This document shows positions 1 through 9,600 of a DNA stretch of 13,479 nt, piece after piece. The DNA comes from Leadbetterella byssophila_A. Its GTDB lineage: Bacteria > Bacteroidota > Bacteroidia > Cytophagales > Spirosomataceae. Every line of letters starts with the position of its first letter. The stretch's first letter is position 1. Both the position numbers and the translations under genes were made by a program. The notes beneath the pieces are model-generated. The model was not told the origin of the DNA and searched no databases. It saw only the letters and a list, made by a program, of their open reading frames with translations. The DNA is taken from the NCBI GenBank assembly GCA_040394735.1, contig JBEBRR010000090.1:1-13479 (forward strand). Reading direction: 5' to 3'.

Positions 1-3000
1 TATCGACAAAGCTGACACCCTTCTCCTTACCCCCGCCGGTGTTCACCAGACGGTTCACTTCTTCATCGGAAGAGACCATGCCCAGCTGGCCGTTACGGTA
101 AATAAAATAATACCAGTTGTTGGGGCTCAGATCCAGGTAAATATGCAGCTCATTCCCTGTACTGTGCGATTGCACGATCTCCACATAACCGTTGACCAGG
201 GCATTAATGTCCACATCACCGATGTTGGAAATACCCAGGGGCCCGGCACTGTAATAGGCGTTGGCTGTGGCATTCCATCGGAGGTCGGCTTTGGACAGCA
301 CCAGTGATTTAAGGAATTTCGAAGATTCTTTAAACAGGGGGATATGCCCCTTCTGGCTGCTGGTCTTGTATTTTTCAGCTTCGGCACTGCCAATCACCCG
401 GCTGAGCTTCTGCATAAAACCTTCATCTTCCAATTCAATAGCGGCGTTGCTGTTCCCGGCATCCAGGTTGGTTTTAACCATATTCTGCCCTATTTTCTGA
501 ACGGTAGGTATTGGCAACGGGAAATCAAAGAGCATCATGGTTTCCAGGTTATATTTCATGGAATCCAGGTTAACGGTGGCTTTTCCTACGGTCTCAAATA
601 CCTTGCTGGGCACCCCCAGGAGGTTAAAGTGGCCCGATAGCACCATCAGTCCCTGGTCATCATAAAACTCCGCCGTGTTATCCGATTCATTCAGGGGCTT
701 TACATAAAAGTGCCGGTTAGGCTCATCCCGCCCGAATGTGCCACGTGCCAGGAAAATATCATAATCATCTGCCGAACTTTTCATAGACAGGAAGGATGGG
801 TAGATACCGTCACTGTTGGCACCGTATTTCAGGTGCAAACCTACATACAGGGGTTTCCCGCCGTCTTTGAGGGTCTCATCAATATTGATGGTCACGTTTT
901 CTGATTTGCTTCCGGCATAATTGATCCAGGAACCGCCGATCATGGGGTATTTTTTCAGATCGGGCAGAACCTGCCCGCGGAGGGAGAGGTTTTTAAACGG
1001 CGCCAGCATGGTCATTTCTCCCACATACAGCATCTTTTTAGCCAGGTATACCTGGTCTTTCTCCGATATGGAAGCGCGGGCGATGGTTGACAGCCTGCCT
1101 GAACCTTTAGAATCCAGGATACGGCCGTCAGGGGTAACTTCCGCAAATTCAAAACCGCCCAGCTTGATATTGAAAGTATCGGAACTGATGTTTACATAGC
1201 GGTAATCAGCGTTACCACTATAAGATAACCGGGAATTAATGGTGACGCCTGCATGGGTGAGGGTGTGATAGCGATTAAGCGTATCGGCCACAATGGTAGC
1301 ATTAGTGAAGGAATCCAGCTTGCCGTCGTTCTTTACAAAAACTTTCCCGTCGGCTGGCTGAATAGCAGCATCCGCCGAACGGATTTCATCTACCCCGCTG
1401 ATGCTGAGGTTCCCCGACTTAATGTCATACCGGGCTCCCGTACCGTTAAAGCGAAGTCCGTACTGATGGGGTGCGGTAGAAGTGAATACCGAGTTTTCCA
1501 GCTGACCTTCCATGGTGATCACCTTATCTTTAATGCTCCAGGTAGCCTTATCAATGGTGGTTTTGAAGGAAGAAGAAGGGAACTCCAGGAAAGCCGTTTC
1601 GCCCGAATTAAAATCGGTGTTCTGTGACGAAATCTGCACCAGCGACTGCTGCACATTGAAATCGAGGTCCACATTCCTGCCGGAGAAAGCCAGCTTTTCT
1701 TCCTCATCAGCTTTCACCCGGATGTCTGCTTTTTCTGCCAGGAAACCATTTTTATCAAATTTGAAGCTGTCGGAAGCAATGTCGGAGTCGGCCCGGGCAA
1801 GCTCACCGTTACCAAACAGGCCGGCTGAACGCATCACAATGCTGCCTTTGAGATAGGAACTGCCGTTATAGAATTCAAATCCTTTTTCGGAATACACGGC
1901 CATGCTGTCTTTCTGAGGCGCCCATTGCATGGTATAGTCTGAAATATTCACCTGCGGGAAATACGCGCTTCCCGCCTGTTTTTCTGTAATACGGCCCGAG
2001 CTTCCGCCGGCTTCACTGAAGTCTTCAAAGAAGCTTATCTTATCGGTATTCAGAACGGCAGCCAGGTGGTGCAGTTCACCGGAAGAGCTGATCCCGTGTT
2101 TATTCAAGACAATTTCAGTACCGGCTTTAAATGCGGTAGACGATCCGTAGACCGGGTAGGGGCCTGCCGCCCGGTGTGACATCCCCATGGAAGAGTCCGG
2201 AAGTACAATCAGGCGGTCTTTTACGGGTTTAAAGATGCCGGCCATGGTGAATATACCGGGAATGGCAGGGTCACGGCTGTTCAGGCTGTCAAGCGAAAGC
2301 CCCGAAGCCTTAAAATGTACCTGGTCGGAGAAAGCGTGTTTCCGGCCCTTTTCATTGAAATAAACGATAACGCCATCCGGGATATCCAGCTTGGGGTATT
2401 CGGGTAATTTTTTCCGCCCTGATTTATTATCAGGACTGTTCAGGTAGAGCTTCCCGCTTTTCCCGAACTGGAAATTCCCGGCCAGCTGCAGCTTTCCGCC
2501 CTTATTGTAGATATCCAGAGGAATAAAGGTAATGGAATCTATGCGGTTCAGGTTAACCAGGAATTTTTCATATTCCAGCACAAATTCTCCGTAAAAGGTA
2601 AAGTTCTTTACCACGATCTTCCCGTTAAACCGGAAAACCTTATTCCCGATCACCTCCATACTCTGATGGTCGGGTAGAAGCTGAATGCCGAGGCTATCGC
2701 TCAGCTTAAAATTCTGGGCACCGGTAATGTTCAGTGCCTTGGAGTTGAAGTCGATAGTAGCGTTCTGGTTGCTTTGGCCGTTACGGTTCAGCGAAGAAAA
2801 GACAAGGTCATCATAGTCTTTTTTACCCGTGGCCACAAAATAATAATGGAGCCCTTTCCGGCTGATGCTGTAATAATCTTGAAAAGGGTGGTAATCAAAA
2901 AAGCCCATCTGGGTTCCGATCAGCATTCCGTTTGCTGCAAAATGCCGCTCTTTCCGGGTGAACTGCATCATCTCGTCTACAGTGATGCTGTTTTTCTTTT

Positions 3001-4492
3001 TCCGGCCGATGATGGTGGCGGCGGCCATAAGCGGATTAAACCCGGCAGCATTGCTCAGGCTGCTGAGCCGGTTGGTGTTGAAATAATCGAACGACTCAAA
3101 TTCGGCCGCTACCTCCTGTTTCCCGGCCACAATATAGAAGTCCATCTTACCACTGCCCAGGTCCCATGACATGGCATCGCAGCGGATATCCACCTGGTGG
3201 AAAGTGTCGGAAAACATACTGTTCCGGAAGCCGCCTTTCCGTACCTTGTTTAACTGTACATGCTGCTGCGGGATCCGGTATTCAAACTGAATGGCGGGAT
3301 GGGAAACCGAGTCTTTTCCCAGGCGGGCCACAAAGCTCACCTGCCCGGAGGTAATCAGCGTATCGGTTAAAGTAAGAGAGTTTCCTACCACTTCAAACCG
3401 GCTTGTCTGGCTGGTTTTGTTGACCTGCAGCCGTGAGTAACGGTCAAAGAGAGAGGTGGTGGTAATTTTCTGGCCTACTATGGTGTATCCTCCGGAGAGC
3501 TCATAATCTTCGAGGCCAAGGGTATAGGCGGCATCATTATGGTACGATTTAAAACGCGGGTAGGTGGCAACTTCATTCGGAGCCCTCTTTTCAAGCTTTA
3601 TTTCCAGTACTCCGGTTACCGGCTGCTGCAGAATGCCCTGGTGGAGCAGTTTTGTATTTTCGGCTACCAGGCGCCCGCTGGCCGCTTTAAAAGCATATTT
3701 ACCAGGCCGCCCGCTGATCTCCTTTTGAGCTACATTCCACCGGATCTCGCCTCCTTCTCCCACAAAAACGGCATCCGTAAAATTATACGCTCCCTGTGTT
3801 CCGGAGAGAACGAGGGAGTCAGAAGGGCTCAACAGCGTGAGGTCGGTATTATCAAAAACAAAAAAAAGCCCCTGTACCTCCGGGAGGTTTTCACGGGAAG
3901 TTTCCTTTACGGAAGATACGATATCTTCCACAGGCTCGTCCCAGCCGATATCCTCCGGCTGTTCTTTGGATTGCGCCGTTGTACCTGAAAAATAATTCTG
4001 TTTCCGGTCGAAAAACTTTAACCCGGTTTTAGAAGGGCTTATCCTGATCCTGTTGAAAGGAGAAGTGTAAAGGGTGCCTGATGTAAAGAAGTTACCCATC
4101 TGTACCAGGGCCTCATTGATGGTTTTGGAAGGGTAAGGCTCAAAAGATTTTTTCAGGAGGGAAAGAAAGTCCCCCAACTCGCTGACAGAAGGTTCATGGC
4201 TTTTCCGGTATAAGGAGAGAACTTCTGTGAACCGGAGCACTTCAGGGGGCCGCAAACCTTTCCCGGAGAGAAACTGAATCAGGGAAACAGCCTCTTTTTT
4301 CCCGGAGAGGTCTAATGCATTCTGATAAAGTTCGGAAAACCCGGCATTGCCGGCTGCTGCGCCCACATGCTTTTCCATTTGCCGGGTATATTCTTCCAGA
4401 AATTTTTCAGGATCGGAAGGCAGCGTAAGCACCTGGGCTTTCAACGTGCCGAAAAACATCAGGAAAGAAATAAGCCAGCCAAACTTTCTCAT
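1..4492 (-). CDS. Very large secreted protein of unknown function, conserved in Bacteroidota (partial, C-terminus off the left edge)
   Basis: The frame stays open from an ATG at 4492 to the window edge, giving at least 1497 residues. Spot checks near 4490, 2405, 1247 and 2 all fall in the same frame. Residues 1-19 form a signal peptide (MRKFGWLISFLMFFGTLKA, then Q20). Residues about 20-130 look alpha-helical. The rest is mostly beta-strand-like, with short alternating hydrophobic segments. Landmarks are YPRFKSY at 311-317, DIRCDAMSWDLG at 435-446, a helical segment around 495-552 that resembles a winged helix, and an aromatic WYYF near 1459. From memory, the 311-700 region resembles large hypothetical proteins in Bacteroides and relatives. 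I know no assigned function. The start lies 9 nt after the prmA stop, so the two genes are probably co-transcribed and perhaps translationally coupled. The signal peptide places it in the periplasm, in the outer membrane or outside. A structural or envelope role is only an inference. Confidence 0.85.
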   Translation of the reverse strand, partial: MRKFGWLISFLMFFGTLKAQVLTLPSDPEKFLEEYTRQMEKHVGAAAGNAGFSELYQNALDLSGKKEAVSLIQFLSGKGLRPPEVLRFTEVLSLYRKSHEPSVSELGDFLSLLKKSFEPYPSKTINEALVQMGNFFTSGTLYTSPFNRIRISPSKTGLKFFDRKQNYFSGTTAQSKEQPEDIGWDEPVEDIVSSVKETSRENLPEVQGLFFVFDNTDLTLLSPSDSLVLSGTQGAYNFTDAVFVGEGGEIRWNVAQKEISGRPGKYAFKAASGRLVAENTKLLHQGILQQPVTGVLEIKLEKRAPNEVATYPRFKSYHNDAAYTLGLEDYELSGGYTIVGQKITTTSLFDRYSRLQVNKTSQTSRFEVVGNSLTLTDTLITSGQVSFVARLGKDSVSHPAIQFEYRIPQQHVQLNKVRKGGFRNSMFSDTFHQVDIRCDAMSWDLGSGKMDFYIVAGKQEVAAEFESFDYFNTNRLSSLSNAAGFNPLMAAATIIGRKKKNSITVDEMMQFTRKERHFAANGMLIGTQMGFFDYHPFQDYYSISRKGLHYYFVATGKKDYDDLVFSSLNRNGQSNQNATIDFNSKALNITGAQNFKLSDSLGIQLLPDHQSMEVIGNKVFRFNGKIVVKNFTFYGEFVLEYEKFLVNLNRIDSITFIPLDIYNKGGKLQLAGNFQFGKSGKLYLNSPDNKSGRKKLPEYPKLDIPDGVIVYFNEKGRKHAFSDQVHFKASGLSLDSLNSRDPAIPGIFTMAGIFKPVKDRLIVLPDSSMGMSHRAAGPYPVYGSSTAFKAGTEIVLNKHGISSSGELHHLAAVLNTDKISFFEDFSEAGGSSGRITEKQAGSAYFPQVNISDYTMQWAPQKDSMAVYSEKGFEFYNGSSYLKGSIVMRSAGLFGNGELARADSDIASDSFKFDKNGFLAEKADIRVKADEEEKLAFSGRNVDLDFNVQQSLVQISSQNTDFNSGETAFLEFPSSSFKTTIDKATWSIKDKVITMEGQLENSVFTSTAPHQYGLRFNGTGARYDIKSGNLSISGVDEIRSADAAIQPADGKVFVKNDGKLDSFTNATIVADTLNRYHTLTHAGVTINSRLSYSGNADYRYVNISSDTFNIKLGGFEFAEVTPDGRILDSKGSGRLSTIARASISEKDQVYLAKKMLYVGEMTMLAPFKNLSLRGQVLPDLKKYPMIGGSWINYAGSKSENVTINIDETLKDGGKPLYVGLHLKYGANSDGIYPSFLSMKSSADDYDIFLARGTFGRDEPNRHFYVKPLNESDNTAEFYDDQGLMVLSGHFNLLGVPSKVFETVGKATVNLDSMKYNLETMMLFDFPLPIPTVQKIGQNMVKTNLDAGNSNAAIELEDEGFMQKLSRVIGSAEAEKYKTSSQKGHIPLFKESSKFLKSLVLSKADLRWNATANAYYSAGPLGISNIGDVDINALVNGYVEIVQSHSTGNELHIYLDLSPNNWYYFIYRNGQLGMVSSDEEVNRLVNTGGGKEKGVSFVD

Positions 4493-4501
4493 ACGTCACT
4501 C

Positions 4502-5323
4502 TTATTTCCTAAAAACGACCGCCGCCCAATTGTTCTTACTTATCTGCTTCATTTTTTTAAACCCTGCCGCTTCCGCCACCGCCTGAATGTCAGGAATGTC
4601 CTGTTCGTAAAAGCCGCTCACAAGGAGGTGGCTGCCGGTAAAGGCTGCATAACGGGGAATTTCTTCCAGCAGGATATTGCGGTTGATATTGGCCAGAACA
4701 ATGTCATAAACCTCCGGCTTCTGGCTGTTGATGGTACCCTGCTCAATGGTAATGTGCGGCATCCCGTTCAGCTCATAGTTTTCCCGGCCGTTTTCTACCG
4801 ACCATTCATCGATATCAAAGGAATGGATGCGCTCTGCCCCGAGCTTGTGCGCCATAATGGCCAGGATCCCTGTTCCCGTACCTACGTCGAGAACGGATTT
4901 TCCGGCGTGATCCACTTCCAGCTGGAGCCCGATCATCTGTGAAGTGGTTTCGTGGTGCCCGGTTCCGAATGACATTTTCGGAACGATGATGATCTCGTGT
5001 TCGAAAATTTCCGGGGCGGGAGCATGAAATGTAGCCCGGATATACACTTTCCCGGCCACTTCTATGGGATGAAAGTTTTCCTCCCATTCTTTGTTCCAGT
5101 TCTGGCGCTTTACTTTCCGGAGGCCGTAAGAGAGCGGAATCCGGGCGGCATAATTCTCCATCAGCATTTTGAAAGCCTTTTCGTCAAAGAGCTCTTCCGT
5201 GATATAGGCCAGGAGGCCCTCTTCCTTCTCCAGGAAAGAATCAAAGCCGATCTCTGCCAGTTCAGCCAGCAGGATTTCGGCAAATTCCGTGTCAACGCTA
5301 AGGTCAAGTTCAAGAAAATCCAT
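4502..5323 (-). CDS. prmA: Ribosomal protein L11 methyltransferase PrmA
   Basis: A 273-residue cytoplasmic methyltransferase that trimethylates lysines and the N-terminus of ribosomal protein L11 using S-adenosylmethionine (family knowledge). The N-terminal 60 or so residues form the small L11-recognition domain. The catalytic domain shows the PrmA signature FGTGHHETT at 119-127, SAM motif I VLDVGTGTG at 144-152, an acidic loop FDIDEWSVENG at 169-179, and the LANINRN motif at 210-216. The length is slightly below that of the E. coli enzyme, as I expect for Bacteroidota. The ATG at 5323 starts directly with the conserved N-terminal strand, so no extension is needed. The gene lies only 18 nt after a terminator hairpin that closes the porV transcript, and 9 nt before the giant secreted protein gene. 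Confidence 0.96.
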   Translation of the reverse strand: MDFLELDLSVDTEFAEILLAELAEIGFDSFLEKEEGLLAYITEELFDEKAFKMLMENYAARIPLSYGLRKVKRQNWNKEWEENFHPIEVAGKVYIRATFHAPAPEIFEHEIIIVPKMSFGTGHHETTSQMIGLQLEVDHAGKSVLDVGTGTGILAIMAHKLGAERIHSFDIDEWSVENGRENYELNGMPHITIEQGTINSQKPEVYDIVLANINRNILLEEIPRYAAFTGSHLLVSGFYEQDIPDIQAVAEAAGFKKMKQISKNNWAAVVFRK

Positions 5324-5341
5324 GATCGGGGTTTAAACGAC

Positions 5342-5366
5342 AAAAGCCCGCAGAGCCGGGCTTTTT
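5342..5366 (-). terminator. Rho-independent terminator after porV (potentially bidirectional)
   Basis: A perfect 9-bp stem, AAAAGCCCG (5342-5350) with CGGGCTTTT (5357-5365), encloses a 6-nt loop. Read on the minus strand it ends in a run of four T after the GC core. Read on the plus strand it ends in five T. It starts 18 bases below the porV stop codon at 5384 and ends 18 bases above the prmA start codon at 5323. It is best read as the end of the porU-porV transcript. It could also act as a hairpin in a prmA 5' leader. Confidence 0.8.
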
Positions 5367-5383
5367 ATCGGGTTATTTCTGTT

Positions 5384-6562
5384 TTACTGGTCAATATTAT
5401 CTCCTATGGTATCCGTTTTTCCGGACTTGTGCGGCACCTGAAGCCGGAGGGTCACCCTCCAGGTATTGGCCAGCGGACTGCCGGTACGGGTAGGGATCAG
5501 GTAGGCCAGGTCAAGTTTGATTCTTTCTTTGAGGGTAATTCCCACACCGGCCGTTAGGTATTGTCTTCCGGCTTTGTGTTTTGACTCGTGAAAATAACCG
5601 GCCCTGATGGCGATCAGCTCCTGGTAAGAATACTCAAAGCCCAGTGAAGTAACTATTTCTGCCAGTTCTTCAGAGAAGCCTCCGGGGGCGTCGCTGAAAG
5701 AATTGAAAATTGCTTTCATGGTGCTCATGCTGGAAACATCGTTAATGCTGCTGTCGGCTCTTGAGTCATTGGCCGGTACAAGCAGCTTGTTAAAGTCTAC
5801 CAGGAAAGAGAACCGGTTGGAAAGATCGGGCCGGAAAGAGAGTTGCGTTCCTACTTTCAGGTTGGCCGGGATAAAATATTCCCCAAAACCGTAATTGATC
5901 TTACCTCCTATATTCTGTAGAACAATTCCGTAATCCACATCAAATCTTTTGAAGCTGCGCGGGTCATTGTCGGTAGGCCGTGTCTTGTTGTAGTAAAAGC
6001 CGAGATCCATGGCTGCCGTCTGTCCCGGTTTGGCAGTAACGCTGGTTCCGGGGATAGCCAGGTTTCCTACCAGGTTAGAATGAATATACTTGATATTCAG
6101 TCCCAGAGAGTAGTCTGAACTCAGTTTCTGGGCAATTCCGGCCGTGATAGAAAATTCATTACTCATGAAATTATCGATAGGGAAACCGTCCCAGTCGGTA
6201 AACTGTATTTCGCCCTGGTTAAAGAAGTTAACCCCGGCAGCTACGGTCTGCTTATCGGAAATCTTGTAATAGCCTGAAGCTGTAAGGAGCCCCATATCAT
6301 TAACGATCTGCTTCAGCCAGGGAGTATAGGAGAAAGAGCCGCCATAGCGGGAGTCTGAAAACGCCAGCTTGCCGGGGTTCCAGTACATGGCATTGGCATC
6401 AAAGGTGGACGCCGCACCGGCATCTCCCATCGCGGCAGCCCTGGAATCCGGAGCTATAGACATGAAAGGCACTGCCGTATAGATTAAAGAATAGTTTTTT
6501 TGTGCGTTAATTAGTCCCGGAATCAGTAACAGGAGGGTACTTAACCAATAATTTTTTTTCAT
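5384..6562 (-). CDS. porV: Type IX secretion system outer-membrane protein PorV (LptO)
   Basis: A 392-residue outer-membrane beta-barrel of the PorV/FadL-like family. In the T9SS, PorV collects folded cargo at the translocon and carries it to the PorU-containing attachment complex at the cell surface (family knowledge). The ATG at 6562 gives a clean signal peptide, MKKNYWLSTLLLLIPGLINA followed by Q. Reading upstream to 6640 would need a TTG codon and adds 26 residues that bury the signal, so I rejected that start. Just after the signal comes the PorV N-terminal signature APDSRAAAMGDAGAAS, then TFDANAMYWNPGKLAF. The rest is a series of amphipathic strands with aromatic girdles, ending in a last strand TWRVTLRLQV followed by a short polar tail. 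It follows porU after 68 nt, the order often seen in this phylum. A TACTTTG string in that gap is one base short of the promoter consensus. Confidence 0.95.
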   Translation of the reverse strand: MKKNYWLSTLLLLIPGLINAQKNYSLIYTAVPFMSIAPDSRAAAMGDAGAASTFDANAMYWNPGKLAFSDSRYGGSFSYTPWLKQIVNDMGLLTASGYYKISDKQTVAAGVNFFNQGEIQFTDWDGFPIDNFMSNEFSITAGIAQKLSSDYSLGLNIKYIHSNLVGNLAIPGTSVTAKPGQTAAMDLGFYYNKTRPTDNDPRSFKRFDVDYGIVLQNIGGKINYGFGEYFIPANLKVGTQLSFRPDLSNRFSFLVDFNKLLVPANDSRADSSINDVSSMSTMKAIFNSFSDAPGGFSEELAEIVTSLGFEYSYQELIAIRAGYFHESKHKAGRQYLTAGVGITLKERIKLDLAYLIPTRTGSPLANTWRVTLRLQVPHKSGKTDTIGDNIDQ

Positions 6563-6630
6563 AAAGGAATTTTTCACGGAAATATCAGAAGCCAATAAAA
6601 TTGAGCTCCCAAAGTAAGAGATTTTTATTT

Positions 6631-9600
6631 TTATTTCCAAAAAAACAAGGTTCCGCTTGCTTGTCCGGAATGATTTTCTGATCTCACGATCAGCCGGTAA
6701 TACGCCTTGGGGAATACCACGGGATTTCCGTAAAAGTCTGCCTCCAGCAGGAGTTCCTCTTCACAACGGCTGCAACTGAACTCTTCCCGGTGCAATTCTC
6801 TCCCCAGGACATCGCTTACAATCAATGTGGCATTCAGATCATCGCCCGGCCGGTTATGTGTTACCTTTAAGCGAAGGTAATCCGTTACAGGGTTCGGATA
6901 GGCGGTTAACTCAAGAACTTTCAGCTCAGGGCGTTCTACCTGGAATTCAAACGTTTCCCGTGATATATTATTATAGATGTCCGATGCAATTAATGTGCTC
7001 CGGTAAGTGCCGTTTCCGAGGTTTCCCACGTAATAACGGATCTCTCCTTCCGAAGTGCCTTTGAGAAGACTGAAATACCGGTAAGGGTCTGCTACAGGCT
7101 GCCCGTTCATTTCCAGGGTCAGGCGGGAACCGGTGTCGGTTCGTGAAACGTTGATGCCGTTCTCATCGCGGATATGCCAGGAGAGAAACATACCATGTGA
7201 AATTTCTGCGGTCAGTTCAGGCGGGGAAAGATCATGCGGTTCAGGAACCTCGCCTGTCGAGATCCGGACCGAAGGTATCCCGGAAAATTCCTGCAAAGAG
7301 CTGTCGGCTGTCCGGCTGTGAATAACGACCCGCCCTTCTCCTGACCCGGGAAACTGATGGTTGGAGAGCATGATCTCCCCCTCATAGTTGTAGTCTTTGA
7401 CAGGGAACCGGCCACTGAAGATGATTTCCGAGTTCAGCTGATACTCAAAGGCCGGTCCGTCAGGAAAGCTGCCGAGTGTCTTTCGGGAGCCGGGCTTGTC
7501 TGTTACCGAAACCAGGACACTCCCGTTCTGTATGTTTTCCGTCCGGCCTGTAAATTTTACTTTCCGGTAGGCAATGAGGGTATCAGAGGTCATAGAAAAT
7601 GAAGGAGGGACATCCCGGTGAACGGGGCGCCACCCGGGCAGGGGCAGGGAAGGATCTCCCAGCAATGAGAAATTCCGGTTGATCTCGCCTGTGACCGACT
7701 GGTTTTTAGTCAGCCGGAACAGTTCTCCGAGGGTTCCGGCTGACCCGATATTTCTGAAAAAAGCCTGGTTAACCAGCAGGTTGGTGCTGGAATATACCGG
7801 CCGGGTGGTGGTCAGCAGGGCAATAGCGCCTCCCTGCGCCCGCAGCACCATTAACTCAGCTCCGGAAACCACGGCCGGGTTATCAAATTTCCCGAACTGG
7901 CAGGTGGCCGTGAACCACACCGGAAGCCGGCCGGTATTCCGGAAGGTCAGAATATCGTTCAGCGTCAGCAGTTTTTCACCGGTAAGGCCGTCTTCGGCAC
8001 CGTGCCCGATATAAGTGATGAGGTAGGTGCCGTTATTGACCAGCTCATGCAGCCGTTGATTCGCCTCCGGAGAGCTGCCCTCCTGCAGGGGGAAGTCATC
8101 AAGATAAAGCTTCTCATTGAGAAAGCCCGGGAAACTCTTCAGGGCCAGTGCTTCCAGCTCTTCGGCGTCGCGCTGATGCAGGTTATAATCGCGGTTGTCG
8201 GCTACAAAAGCCAGGCGGTTATTCCAGTCGGCCATTTCATGCGTTTGCCGGTAACGGATATATTTCGTGATGTAGTTATTAAGTTCCGGGATGGTCCTTG
8301 CGGGAATCCTTCCCACTGAAATGTCCATCAGGTGACTGTTATCCGGTGTGCTGATCCACTGGTTATTCACGCTTTTTCCTTCCGGCCAATCCCCTTCGTA
8401 AGGGTCCAGGAAGGTAAAATAATCATCAGAAGCAAAACTATAAATAGGTTCCAGGGACTCCCTCGATTCATAGGTGGGAATCAGCAGGTCAATGTCTACA
8501 TAACCTGCCTGGTTATTGTTTTTATAGTCGAAGGAAGCATCCCCCAGGATCAGCAGGTAGCGGAATTTCTCAGGGGCCAGCTCATAGAGATAACGGCAGA
8601 AGTCGCGGATGGCCGTGGGATCGGTTTTCCCGGAGCTGAATTCGTTATAAATTTCAGTGGCGGAATACCCGGCCACTTCCAGGTCTTCATTTTCCTTTTT
8701 GAACCGGATCAGTTGTTCCGCCTCTTTTCTGAATTTTTCGGGAAATATGACCAGGAGCTCAGGAACAATGCCGTTTCTCAGGCGCTGGGGCGTAACGGCC
8801 TCCCGAAACCCGGGCCAGGTAAGACCGGCCGGGTCAAAAATGACCAGGTCGCTCCGGGTATTTTCAGGAGAGAAAAAGCCTTCCTGTGAAAGGGGCAATT
8901 CCGTGATCTCTCCTTTCTCCCGTATCTGCCATATACGGGCGGCAGGATCGCCGACCGCGGGACCACCGGACAGCCGGCACCGGTAAGCTGCCGGCTCAGG
9001 TACGGTACGGTACAGAATCTGCCGTCCGGGGTAAAAATGCAGGCCGCGGTTGTAAGTGACCGACCAGTAATTCATGTAGACACCTACATTGCCTACACTT
9101 TCAGCGCTGAGCTGTAACTGTACTTCGGCAGGAGGAGCAGCGGAAGCTATCTCGAAAGAATGGGCATTCGATACCCGGAAGTAGCGGGCCTGGTTGTCGT
9201 TCGGGTGATTCGGTGCTCCGTTGAGGGTGTCCTGCCGGGACAGGCTGCCTGCAGTGATTTTTACAAACTGGCGGCTGATGCCCATCGGGTAAAGCTCGAA
9301 GCGCAGGGTGTAACCGGAAATGAAATCTTCGCGGGTTGGCGAAAAGGTATACGAAGACCGGAACATGTCTCCCAGCCAAAGCCGCCCGGAGTTCAGCAGG
9401 TTTTTCAGCTCTTTTTCTTCGTAATCGTAAAAACGGAGGTAATCTCTTACCGCAGCAGACGGGGATTCTTCGTTCCGGGTGCTTATTTTGAGCGAAGGAG
9501 TGTCTCCGATAGTAATAAAATAATAGTTAAAGTTGCTGTAAGGATTGACCTGATGGGAAAAACGGCTGTTATCATAGGTTACCGTATGCGGATCACGCGC

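Noticed and set aside
4367..5557. Plus-strand frames of 191 and 186 codons opposite the giant protein, prmA and porV
   Set aside because: They overlap unmistakable minus-strand genes, cross the terminator hairpin, and have no recognisable motif.
6563..6640. Upstream extension of PorV by 26 residues from a TTG
   Set aside because: It would overlap the end of porU and bury the signal peptide that begins cleanly at the ATG at 6562.
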